The translations under genes and the position numbers were made by a program. This document shows positions 37,665 through 45,309 of a DNA stretch of 64,000 nt, in pieces (within the stretch, counting starts at the first letter, position 1; each line of letters starts with the position of its first letter). This DNA is from Pseudomonas triticifolii (GTDB taxonomy: Bacteria > Pseudomonadota > Gammaproteobacteria > Pseudomonadales > Pseudomonadaceae). The notes below the pieces were generated by a model. It searched no databases. It had not been told where the DNA came from and was given only the letters and a program-made list of their open reading frames with translations. The stretch lies in contig NZ_JACONV010000001.1 in assembly GCF_014358015.1 (NCBI RefSeq), forward strand, positions 1 to 64,000. Direction: 5' to 3'.

Positions 37665-39641
37665 TTACGCCTTGCTGGCCGGTTTGGTGGTGCGGCGCGG
37701 TTTTTTCGTTGCTGTGCCGGTAGCCTTGTCGCTGCTGGTGGCTTTGCGCGGACTGGCCTTGCGCTTTTTCTTCCACGGTGGCTTCACGCCTGCCGGGCTC
37801 GCCGGGCCGCTGATCGACATGCGCATGCCGACGCAGCGGCTGACGTGCTTGCTCATCCACGCGGCCTGTCGGGTTACGAATTCTTCAAGGCTCATCTCGC
37901 CACTCTGTACCATGTCCAGCGCCTGTTCCCAGATCGCCGTGGTGCCAGGATCGGCGATGGCACGCGGCACGGCGTCGATCAGGCTGAAAGCGGCCGGGCT
38001 GGCGCACAGCGCCTTGCCCTGTTTGGTCAGGTAGCCACGATCCAGCAAACCCTGAATGATGCCGGCGCGAGTCGCTTCAGTGCCGATGCCGGTGGTGTCC
38101 TTGAGCTTTTGCTTGAGCAGCGGGTCTTCCACCAGTTTGGCGACATTCTTCATCGCCTTGATCAGGTCGCCTTCTGTGAATGGCTTGGGCGGTTGGGTCC
38201 ACAGATCCTTGAGGAACACATCGACAACAGCGCATTCGCAGCCCTGAAACAGCGCGGGCAATGGCTGTGGCGCAGGGGCTTCGCGCCCCTTTGACGGCGC
38301 CAGTGCTTCGGGCATGGCACGCTTCCAGCCGGGTTCGACGATCTGTTTGCCGACGGCCCGCAACGCATGACCTGCACAATCGAAATCGGCCTGGGTGCGA
38401 TCATATTCGTGATTGGGCAGAAACTGCGCCAGATAGCGGGCTCTGATCAGGGTGTAGACCGCTCTTGGTTTGCCGGTCAGGCGCTCGATGCCTCGGGCCG
38501 CGGCGGTGGGGATGATGCCGTGATGCGCACTGACCTTTGCATCGTTCCAGGCGCGTGAGCGGCGCTGCGCATCAAGGTGCGGGAGCAGATCACCCAGCGC
38601 AGGATCGGCCTTGCCCAGCGCCGCAATGATGCTCGCAGCCTCGCTGTGCTGGCTGTTGGGCAGATAACCGCAATCGCTTCGCGGGTAGGTGATGACCTTG
38701 TGGGTTTCGTACAGGGCCTGGGCGATGTCGAGGGTCTCCTGAGCGCCGAGTCCCAGCTTCTTCGAGCAGATTTCCTGCAGCGTGCCAAGGTCGAAGGGCA
38801 GCGGTGCCGCTTCGCGTATACGCTCGGTGCGCAGCTTGACCAGCCGGGCGCTGCCCGCATGGCGGATAGCTTCGGCGGCCTGTTGGGCGAGTGGCTGGTT
38901 CAGGCAGCGGTCCTGATCGTCGCATGCGTCCGAGGGCGCACGCCATTGGGCAATGAACGCCTGATGGTCATGCAGCAGTCTGACGTCGATCGCCCAGTAA
39001 GGCACCGGTATAAAGTTGGCGATGCTGCGGTCGCGATCCACCACCAGGCGCAAGGTAGGGGTCTGCACGCGTCCGACCGGCAGCACGCCCTGATAGCCGG
39101 ACTGTCTGCCCAGCAGGGTAAACAGACGGCTCATGTTCATGCCGATCAGCCAGTCAGCGCGGGAGCGGCCAAGCGCCGAGTGATACAGGCTGAAGGTTTC
39201 GGCACCCGGCTTGAGCGCAGCCAGCGCCTTGCGAATCGAGGCATCGTCCAGCGCCGACAGCCACAGGCGCTGGATCGGCCCGCGATAGCGACAGTGCTCG
39301 ACCAGCTCCCGGGCAATCATCTCGCCCTCGCGGTCGGCATCGGTGGCGATGACCAGCTCTTTCGCCTCGCCCAGCAGACGTTTGACGGCCTTGAACTGGC
39401 TGGCGGTTCTGGGTTTGACCAGCATTTTCCATTGCTGCGGCACGATGGGCAGGTCTTCAAGCACCCAGCGCTTGTAGCGGGCGTCGTAAGCGTCCGGCGG
39501 CGCGGTTTCCAGCAGATGGCCGATGCACCAGGTGACCGTGGCATTGGCACCCACCCAGCAGCCGTCGCCACGCCGCGTTGCGCCAAGCGCAGCTGCGATG
39601 TCTTTGGCCTGAGAGGGTTTTTCGCAAAGGAACAGCCGCAT
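37665..39641 (-). CDS. topB: DNA topoisomerase III
   Basis: A 658-residue type IA topoisomerase that decatenates and relaxes DNA by passing a strand through a tyrosine-linked break. The Toprim domain is at the N-terminus (RLFLCEKPSQAKDIAAALG, and ATDADREGEMIARE with its acidic triad). The active-site region is YPRSDCGYLP (about residue 330). The last 40 residues form a Lys/Arg/Thr-rich tail that probably binds DNA. It is divergent from the effector gene; a LexA-like palindrome lies 72-87 bp upstream of its ATG. Confidence 0.95.
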   Translation of the reverse strand: MRLFLCEKPSQAKDIAAALGATRRGDGCWVGANATVTWCIGHLLETAPPDAYDARYKRWVLEDLPIVPQQWKMLVKPRTASQFKAVKRLLGEAKELVIATDADREGEMIARELVEHCRYRGPIQRLWLSALDDASIRKALAALKPGAETFSLYHSALGRSRADWLIGMNMSRLFTLLGRQSGYQGVLPVGRVQTPTLRLVVDRDRSIANFIPVPYWAIDVRLLHDHQAFIAQWRAPSDACDDQDRCLNQPLAQQAAEAIRHAGSARLVKLRTERIREAAPLPFDLGTLQEICSKKLGLGAQETLDIAQALYETHKVITYPRSDCGYLPNSQHSEAASIIAALGKADPALGDLLPHLDAQRRSRAWNDAKVSAHHGIIPTAAARGIERLTGKPRAVYTLIRARYLAQFLPNHEYDRTQADFDCAGHALRAVGKQIVEPGWKRAMPEALAPSKGREAPAPQPLPALFQGCECAVVDVFLKDLWTQPPKPFTEGDLIKAMKNVAKLVEDPLLKQKLKDTTGIGTEATRAGIIQGLLDRGYLTKQGKALCASPAAFSLIDAVPRAIADPGTTAIWEQALDMVQSGEMSLEEFVTRQAAWMSKHVSRCVGMRMSISGPASPAGVKPPWKKKRKASPRKATSSDKATGTATKKPRRTTKPASKA

Positions 39642-39712
39642 GACTACCGTCTTCGATTACCGGTGGTGAGGGCGCAAGGATGAACTTTGAGCGCGCGATG
39701 GGCAAGTTTTAT

Positions 39713-39728
39713 CTGTATGGATATACAG
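39713..39728. promoter_or_regulatory. LexA (SOS) box-like palindrome
   Basis: CTGTATGGATATACAG matches CTGT-N8-ACAG. It sits in a wider perfect dyad with 8-bp arms: ATCTGTAT (39711-39718) and ATACAGAT (39723-39730). It lies between the divergent topB and effector genes, 72 bp before topB and 51 bp before the hrp box. SOS control of topB is the simplest reading; regulation of the effector side is possible. Confidence 0.6.
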
Positions 39729-39778
39729 ATGAAAGCATGCCCCGGCTGGCAAACCCTTGCGCTAACGCAATGATAAAA

Positions 39779-39807
39779 GGAACCGCTGCAGCGTTCCGGA
39801 CCACTCA
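39779..39807 (+). promoter_or_regulatory. hrp box, HrpL (ECF sigma) promoter
   Basis: The elements GGAACC (39779-39784) and CCACTCA (39801-39807) are separated by exactly 16 bases. This is a perfect match to the Pseudomonas syringae hrp box consensus GGAACC-N15/16-CCACNNA. It directs transcription towards the gene starting at 39895. HrpL transcribes the type III secretion genes and effectors, so this promoter marks the next gene as part of that regulon. Confidence 0.92.
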
Positions 39808-39894
39808 CGGGCGCGTTCATGCTGAAAAACGGGAAGGACCGACAATCGTCGGTCGCCCGAGGAATTGATCAAAAATCAAGCAGCGGAGTAACTT

Positions 39895-41073
39895 ATGAAA
39901 GCGTCAATGTTTTCAAGTGGCGTGACACGAGCACCGGATATCCCGATTGAGGATCTGAACCGTCAAAACAACAACAGTCAAAGCTTGCCGACCCGCAATC
40001 CTGGCTCATCATTGGCCAAGTCCGGAAATACGGGCTATGAAGCCCAGCAGACGTCAGTGGGCAGCGGGCAAAGCTTCAATAAATCCGGGCAAAGCGATGT
40101 GTTTTTCGGGGCCCCCCACGAGGCGACCGGTACAAAGACGCCGGGCCTGAGCCGTGCAGATACTTACCAGAAGTCTGTTGCGCTGATGGCGATCAACGAA
40201 ATGCTGTCCAGGATACGCGCGGTATTGATGGGCACCAGCGATGGGACCACGCCTCTGATGGACGGCAATCGACAGGACATGACGCCGCCTCCAGACGTCA
40301 TGTATCCAGGTGTACAGAACCCGGATGGCAGCGTCATCAAGACCGAAAGGGATGTATCCGAAAAACCCACCGAAGCGACCGGTCGGCCAGAGGGGGATAC
40401 GCGCACCGCCGAACAGATTATCGAGGACAACCCGATCCTGAAAAATCTGGGAGATCAGAAAGACATCAAGCGCAATGAGGCCTACGCCCGGATAGGTGAC
40501 TGGAGCGAGAACAATAAAGATCCGGAAAGCCGGGCAGACGCTGCTTACAATGCGGCGAAAGTGCTGAACTGGATCAATAGCTCCGATCAGGCCGATGGCG
40601 CAGCAAGGCAGTGTGTGGACGACAGTGATCTTCAGGGCATCACCCATGACGGCGACGCTCGCCATGGCACCGAGGCCGGAAACTGGAAAGACTTCGTCGA
40701 GCAGGGTTATACAGCGCTCAAAGACGATCATCGTCTCGACAAAACCAATGATTCACACGTTCGCGCTGACGGTTCCAACAAGGATAACGTTCAGGCATTC
40801 CTCGGCGAGGTCGGCAAGAATATCTGGCCTGTGGTGGGGCTGAGCAACGTGCTGGTCGCGGTGGGTGAGTCCAAGGGCGGTCTGGCAGGCGCGCTGAAAG
40901 CGGGTGCCGGTGCTGCGCTCGAGACAACCGTGGCGGCAGCGGAAGGTGCGACGGATGCGATCAAGCGTGGACGCATCAGCCCGGTGTCCGTCGCTGTTCA
41001 GGCCACCGCGGGCGCGTTGTCCGAGTCTCGGGCCGCGCCCGATGTCGTGAAGACAATTGCAGGGCTGGTGTAG
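39895..41073 (+). CDS. Probable HrpL-dependent type III effector/translocator, HrpK/HopB1-like
   Basis: A 392-residue protein behind a perfect hrp box. Its first 50 residues are rich in Ser, Asn, Gln and Thr, with no acidic residue in the first 14 and Ala at position 3, as in P. syringae type III export signals. The middle contains NPILKNLGDQ, AAYNAAKVLNWI and DARHGTEAGNWKDF. The C-terminal third has a hydrophobic Gly/Ala-rich run (NIWPVVGLSNVLVAVGESKG, then GGLAGALKAGAGAALETT). From memory these resemble the C-terminal half of HrpK and HopB1, which are harpin-like translocator or effector proteins. No catalytic motif or chaperone gene is visible. A strong terminator follows, so it is monocistronic. 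Confidence 0.8.
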   Translation: MKASMFSSGVTRAPDIPIEDLNRQNNNSQSLPTRNPGSSLAKSGNTGYEAQQTSVGSGQSFNKSGQSDVFFGAPHEATGTKTPGLSRADTYQKSVALMAINEMLSRIRAVLMGTSDGTTPLMDGNRQDMTPPPDVMYPGVQNPDGSVIKTERDVSEKPTEATGRPEGDTRTAEQIIEDNPILKNLGDQKDIKRNEAYARIGDWSENNKDPESRADAAYNAAKVLNWINSSDQADGAARQCVDDSDLQGITHDGDARHGTEAGNWKDFVEQGYTALKDDHRLDKTNDSHVRADGSNKDNVQAFLGEVGKNIWPVVGLSNVLVAVGESKGGLAGALKAGAGAALETTVAAAEGATDAIKRGRISPVSVAVQATAGALSESRAAPDVVKTIAGLV

Positions 41074-41089
41074 GCCTCTGGCTCAGGCC

Positions 41090-41123
41090 AAAGCCTCTTT
41101 CGATCATTCGAAAGAGGCTTTTT
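41090..41123. terminator. Intrinsic terminator shared by the effector gene and nirBD
   Basis: The arms AAGCCTCTTTCGA (41091-41103) and TCGAAAGAGGCTT (41108-41120) pair perfectly around TCAT, followed by TTT on the plus strand and preceded by A/T pairing on the other. It lies between the convergent effector gene and nirD and probably ends transcripts from both sides. Confidence 0.88.
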
Positions 41124-41144
41124 CATGGGCACCGTTGATCGGCG

Positions 41145-41528
41145 TTACACCGAAATCTCCACCTGATCACCGTTAAATCGCACCGGCCAGACGTCCAGCC
41201 GCTGCTCTGGATACTCCAGGCAACGGCCGTCGTGCAGACGGAAGTGCTGTTTGTACAGTGGCGAGGCAATGACCAGATCTCCTGCAATCTGGCCGATCAG
41301 CCCGCGCCCGATCACGTTGGCCCCGGACTTGGGGTCGCGGTTGTCGATGGCGTAAAGCTTTTCGCCGTCAGCCGTGTCAGGCACGTAGAACAGCGCGACC
41401 TGCGTGCCGTCGAGCCAGGCGACTACGCCGGAATTGGCCACCAGATCCTGGCGACCGCACAGCGCGTGCCAGTTCCGGTGCAGCGCGGACGGGGTGTTTT
41501 CTGCAAAAGCTGTATCAAACGAGTTCAT
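41145..41528 (-). CDS. nirD: Assimilatory nitrite reductase small subunit
   Basis: A 127-residue protein of the NirD group, a Rieske-like fold (RNWHALCGRQDLVANSGVVAW, QVALFYVPDTADGEKLYAID, GQIAGDLVIASPLYKQHFRL). NirD proteins usually lack the Rieske cysteines and bind no cluster; I see none of the standard CxH pairs here. It works with NirB in the cytoplasm to reduce nitrite to ammonium with NADH. Its ATG overlaps the nirB stop (TGATG), and AAGGAGG precedes it. Confidence 0.94.
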   Translation of the reverse strand: MNSFDTAFAENTPSALHRNWHALCGRQDLVANSGVVAWLDGTQVALFYVPDTADGEKLYAIDNRDPKSGANVIGRGLIGQIAGDLVIASPLYKQHFRLHDGRCLEYPEQRLDVWPVRFNGDQVEISV

Positions 41529-44089
41529 CAGACCACCTCCTTGAACAATGGGATAAGCGCGAGTTCTTCAGGTTTTGCGGGGCGACGCTGGGCGCGTTCC
41601 TTGACGAAATGCACATCCGGGTCGCCACGGCCGTCGTTGACGAAGGTTCGGAAGCGTTTGAGCTTTTCCGGGTCCTTGAGGGCGTTGGCCCATTCGCATT
41701 CGTAGCGATCGACCACCAGTTGCATCTGCGATTCCAGCTCTGTAGCCAACCCGAGGCTGTCGTCGAGAATCACGGCCTTCAGGTAATCCAGGCCGCCCTC
41801 CAGTGATTCGCGCCAGACGGACGTGCGCTGCAGCTTGTCGGCGGTGCGTATGTACAGCATCAGGAAGCGGTCGATGTAGCGGATCAGGGTTTCGTCATCC
41901 AGATCGGTGGCGAATAGCTCTGCGTGACGCGGACGCATACCGCCGTTGCCGCACAGGTACAGGTTCCAGCCGTTCTCGGTGGCTATCACGCCAACGTCCT
42001 TGCTTTGTGCCTCTGCGCATTCTCGGGTGCAGCCGGAGACCGCGAACTTGAGTTTGTGCGGCGAACGCAGGCCTTTGTAGCGATCTTCGATGCGCAGCGC
42101 CATGGCGACGCTGTCCTGTACGCCGTAGCGGCACCAAGTGCTGCCGACGCAGGACTTCACCGTCCGGGTTGATTTACCGTAGGCGTGCCCGGTCTCGAAG
42201 CCAGCCTCGATCAGCTCGCTCCAGATGTCCGGCAATTCGTGCAATTGCGCGCCGAACAGGTCGATACGCTGACCGCCTGTGATCTTCGTGTACAGGTCAT
42301 ACTTCTTGGCCACCGCGCCAATGGCGATCAGGCCGTCCGGGGTGATTTCGCCACCCGGAATGCGCGGCACCACCGAGTAGGTGCCGTTCTTCTGCATGTT
42401 GGCCATAAAAGTGTCGTTGGTGTCCTGCAGCGGCACCAGCGAGGGCTCGGTGATTGGCCGGTTCCAGCACGAAGCGAGAATCGAGCCGACGGCGGGCTTG
42501 CAAATGTCGCAACCGTGAGCGCCCTTGCCATGGCGGGCGAACAGCGCTTCGAAGGTTTCGATGCCTTCGACGCGGACCATCGAATACAGCTCCTGGCGGG
42601 TGTAGGCGAAGTGTTCGCACAGGCTCTTGTCAACCGCAACGCCACGGGCAATCAGTTCATGCTCGAAGACCTGCTTAAGCAGCGCGGTACAGCCGCCGCA
42701 ACCGGTCGCAGCCTTGGTGCAGGCCTTGATGCCGGCAAGGTCGGTGCAGCCATTGTCGATAGCCGAGCAGATCGAGCCCTTGCTGACGTTATGGCACGAG
42801 CAGATGGTGGCGGTGGCGGGCAGGGCGTCGGCACCCAGCGTCGGCGCGCCTTCGCTGTGCGGCAGGATCAGGCTCGACGGGTCAGCAGGCAGGGTGATGC
42901 CGTTCTGGGCGTATTGCAGCAGGGTGTCGTAATAACTGTTGTCGCCGACCAGCACGGCACCGAGCACCTGCTTGCCGTCAGCCGACACCACCAGACGGCG
43001 ATAGCTGGCAGTGGCTTCGTCAATGAAGCGGTAGCTGACCGCGCCTGCCAGCGCGCCGTGCGCATCGCCGATGGAACCTACGTCTACGCCCAACAATTTG
43101 AGTTTGGTGGACATGTCGGCACCGAAGAACGGTTCGGTGTCCTTGTCGCACAACTGCGCCGCCACGCCACGGGCCATCTGATAGCCCGGCGCGACCAGGC
43201 CAAACACGCTGCCGTTCCAGGCTGCGCACTCACCGATGGCGTAGATATCCTCGTCGCTGGTGCGGCAGTGTTCGTCAATCGCGATGCCGCCGCGCGGACC
43301 CAGCTCCAGCGCACATTGGCGTGCGAGGGCGTCCTGCGGGCGAATACCGGCCGAGAACACGATCAGGTCGGTTTCAAGGAATTCGTCGTTGGCGAAGTTC
43401 ATGCGATAGCGGTATTGCTTGCCGTCGCTGATCGACTGAGTGGCGCGTGAAAGGTGCACGCCGACGCCCAAGGCCTCGATTCGTGCCTTCAAGGCGGCAC
43501 CGCCTAGCTCGTCCAGCTGGACCGGCATCAGGCGCGGCGCAAATTCCACCACATGGGCTTCAAGGCCAAGCGATTTCAAAGCATTGGCCGCTTCCAGCCC
43601 CAGCAGCCCGCCGCCGACCACGACGCCACGCCGCGCTTTGGAGGCCGCGTAACGAATGCTGTCGAGGTCTTCGAGCGTGCGGTAGACCAGCTTCGAATTA
43701 CCTTGCGCGCCTTCGATAGGTGGCACAAACGGGTAGGAGCCTGTGGCCAGGATCAGTTTGTCGTAGCCGAAGCAGCCTTCAGACGTGATGATCTCGTGGC
43801 GGTCGCGGTCGATTTCCAGCACGGGTACGCCCAAGTGCAGGGTGAGGCCTGCCTGTTCATACAGGGCCATTTCGCTCATGGCGAGCGACTCTGCATCGCG
43901 GCCAGTGAAATACTCTGACAGGTGCACACGGTCGTAGGCACGCTGGGCCTCTTCACCGAACACATGAATGCGATAGCGCTCCAGCGCGCCGCCAGCGATC
44001 AACTGCTCGACGCAATGGTGACCGACCATGCCATTGCCGACGACGATCAGGGTTTTTACATCGTTGTGGGGGAAGACTGTGGTGTTCAT
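41528..44089 (-). CDS. nirB: Assimilatory NADH-nitrite reductase large subunit
   Basis: An 853-residue cytoplasmic enzyme. Its domains in order are: FAD/NAD(P)-binding pyridine nucleotide oxidoreductase (LIVVGNGMVGHHCVEQ; RRGVVVGGGLLGLEAANALK), a BFD-like [2Fe-2S] domain (CSCHNVSKGSICSAI with later GCGGC), then the nitrite/sulfite reductase half with the siroheme-4Fe4S cysteines (KSCVGSTWCRYG and SGCTRECAEAQ). It reduces nitrite to ammonium together with NirD. No transporter or nitrate reductase gene follows in the window. Expression is probably controlled by a sigma-54 promoter and by the antiterminated leader upstream. Confidence 0.96.
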   Translation of the reverse strand: MNTTVFPHNDVKTLIVVGNGMVGHHCVEQLIAGGALERYRIHVFGEEAQRAYDRVHLSEYFTGRDAESLAMSEMALYEQAGLTLHLGVPVLEIDRDRHEIITSEGCFGYDKLILATGSYPFVPPIEGAQGNSKLVYRTLEDLDSIRYAASKARRGVVVGGGLLGLEAANALKSLGLEAHVVEFAPRLMPVQLDELGGAALKARIEALGVGVHLSRATQSISDGKQYRYRMNFANDEFLETDLIVFSAGIRPQDALARQCALELGPRGGIAIDEHCRTSDEDIYAIGECAAWNGSVFGLVAPGYQMARGVAAQLCDKDTEPFFGADMSTKLKLLGVDVGSIGDAHGALAGAVSYRFIDEATASYRRLVVSADGKQVLGAVLVGDNSYYDTLLQYAQNGITLPADPSSLILPHSEGAPTLGADALPATATICSCHNVSKGSICSAIDNGCTDLAGIKACTKAATGCGGCTALLKQVFEHELIARGVAVDKSLCEHFAYTRQELYSMVRVEGIETFEALFARHGKGAHGCDICKPAVGSILASCWNRPITEPSLVPLQDTNDTFMANMQKNGTYSVVPRIPGGEITPDGLIAIGAVAKKYDLYTKITGGQRIDLFGAQLHELPDIWSELIEAGFETGHAYGKSTRTVKSCVGSTWCRYGVQDSVAMALRIEDRYKGLRSPHKLKFAVSGCTRECAEAQSKDVGVIATENGWNLYLCGNGGMRPRHAELFATDLDDETLIRYIDRFLMLYIRTADKLQRTSVWRESLEGGLDYLKAVILDDSLGLATELESQMQLVVDRYECEWANALKDPEKLKRFRTFVNDGRGDPDVHFVKERAQRRPAKPEELALIPLFKEVV

Positions 44090-44127
44090 AGCGAGTCCCG
44101 GCCGAGGCCAATCAGGTTTTTTGAAGC

Positions 44128-44220
44128 AAAAAAAAAGCGCCCGGAACCTTTCGGTTCCAGGCGCCTTTGCCTGTTCTCTTGTGGGTGTTCAGGGGTGCTG
44201 ATCAAGCCTCGTTGCCGGAT
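44128..44220 (-). promoter_or_regulatory. nirB leader: two ANTAR-type hexaloop hairpins with overlapping terminator
   Basis: On the minus strand, hairpin 1 (44201-44220) has loop AACGAG on a stem AUCCGGC/GCUUGAU with one mismatch. Hairpin 2 (44158-44173) has loop AAAGGC on a perfect stem CAGGC/GCCTG. Both loops carry A at position 1 and G at position 4, the ANTAR-binding rule. The 3' arm of hairpin 2 lies within the 5' arm of a strong terminator (44137-44164: 12 bp with one G-U pair, GAAA tetraloop) followed by nine Us (44128-44136). The two folds exclude each other. This matches NasT-type antitermination of nitrite/nitrate assimilation operons. Confidence 0.85.
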
Positions 44221-44315
44221 GCACCTGGTAGCCCTGTGGTCTGTATGAGACTGGCGATCTTCATCGATCAACCGGGGCGGCCCAACCCTATTGAAGGTGG
44301 GGTTGTTCAGGGTTA

Positions 44316-44331
44316 TGCAGGGGTTGTGCCA
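44316..44331 (-). promoter_or_regulatory. Sigma-54 promoter of nirBD
   Basis: On the minus strand the site reads TGGCACAACCCCTGCA. The GG (-24) and GC (-12) elements are correctly spaced, and only one consensus base (T to C before the TGC) differs. Transcription would start near 44304, leaving a leader of about 215 nt with the ANTAR hairpins. NtrC-type activation under nitrogen limitation is expected from known biology. Confidence 0.78.
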
Positions 44332-44600
44332 GCTTGGTGAGTATCATTGATGAGCCGCCGTGAGGTGAATGTTCTCGGGCGGTTGGCGGCGTCAGGGTTT
44401 CAGGGAGGGCGCTCGGGTTGCGAGCAGCTTGCATTGCAATGGTGCGTGGTGGGCTCGTTGCGCTTTAGAGATGTGCATGGAGGGTTTGTGCAGGTGGTTT
44501 CGACGCGCCCTGGACACGATCAGGGAGCTGATTCCACCCTGTCCTGAAACTGGCGCAGCATTTGTATTACCCTGCGCCCACACTTCTTTGATCCATTGCC
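44332..44600. other. Intergenic region, no gene seen
   Basis: The 269 bp between the nirB promoter and the acetyltransferase gene contain only short overlapping frames on both strands with no family resemblance. An upstream activator site for nirB may lie here, but I could not identify one with confidence. Confidence 0.45.
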
Positions 44601-45101
44601 ATGACCCTCTCTATCTGTGAAGTCACCCGCGCCGAGATTCCCGAGACCATTGCGTTCGTCATGCGGGCGCGCGCCGAGATATTTCCCATGCTTGACGCCA
44701 CTGTGGTCCCCGCCGACCTGTCTGCTTTCGAGCAGGTGTATCTGAACGGCGACAGAGGCAAATTTCTCATTGCCTGCCATGACAGCGAGATCGTCGCTGC
44801 GGTTGGTTATCTGCCCTTCGACCATCGCTTTGCGCAGCTGGATTACACCGGACGCGACACGGTCGAAATCGTCCGTCTGTACGTCATGCCCGCGTTCAGG
44901 GGCGGTGGTCTGGCCAGCCGACTGTGTGAAGCGCTGTGGGCGTATGCCGATGCTAGTGCAATCGATGTGCTTTATCTGCACACCCATCCCTTCCTGCCAG
45001 GTGCTATCCGTTTCTGGGAAAAGCAGGGCTTTGCCGTAACGGATGTGGAAGCCGATCCGGTCTGGAAGACCACGCATATGGAGCGCGTGCTTCGCAAATG
45101 A
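44601..45101 (+). CDS. GNAT family N-acetyltransferase
   Basis: A 166-residue acetyl-CoA-dependent transferase. The acetyl-CoA-binding motif A is seen as VRLYVMPAFRGGGLASRLCE (about residues 91-110), and motif B as LYLHTHPFLPGAIRFWEKQGF. No signal peptide or second domain. The ribosome site is weak. The acceptor is unknown and the gene stands alone between nirBD and a REP element. Confidence 0.88.
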   Translation: MTLSICEVTRAEIPETIAFVMRARAEIFPMLDATVVPADLSAFEQVYLNGDRGKFLIACHDSEIVAAVGYLPFDHRFAQLDYTGRDTVEIVRLYVMPAFRGGGLASRLCEALWAYADASAIDVLYLHTHPFLPGAIRFWEKQGFAVTDVEADPVWKTTHMERVLRK

Positions 45102-45162
45102 CGGTTCGCATGCATGGTGAATCAGGTAGTGGTGGCTATGCTGGCTAGCAGCAAACACGGGT

Positions 45163-45188
45163 CTGTGGGAGGCGGCTTGCCGGCGATG
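45163..45188 (+). repeat. Single REP element
   Basis: CTGTGGGAGGCGGCTTGCCG followed by GCGATG is an exact copy of the unit at 2812-2837. No inverted partner is seen nearby, although GATGAGGTCGG continues it. Confidence 0.85.
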
Positions 45189-45309
45189 AGGTCGGTTCGG
45201 CTCATCACAGTGTTTGCTGCGCTACAGCGCTACGTCGAAGACGTGGTGAAGCGTCCCATGGAAGAAACAGCGTTTCTTCCGTGGGGTGCGGGATGTTTGA
45301 CAAGAGGCG

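Noticed and set aside
44143-44171. Second GGAACC as a hrp box
   Set aside because: GGAACC here is part of the nirB terminator stem, and at 16 bases' distance the sequence is CTTTGCC, not CCACNNA.
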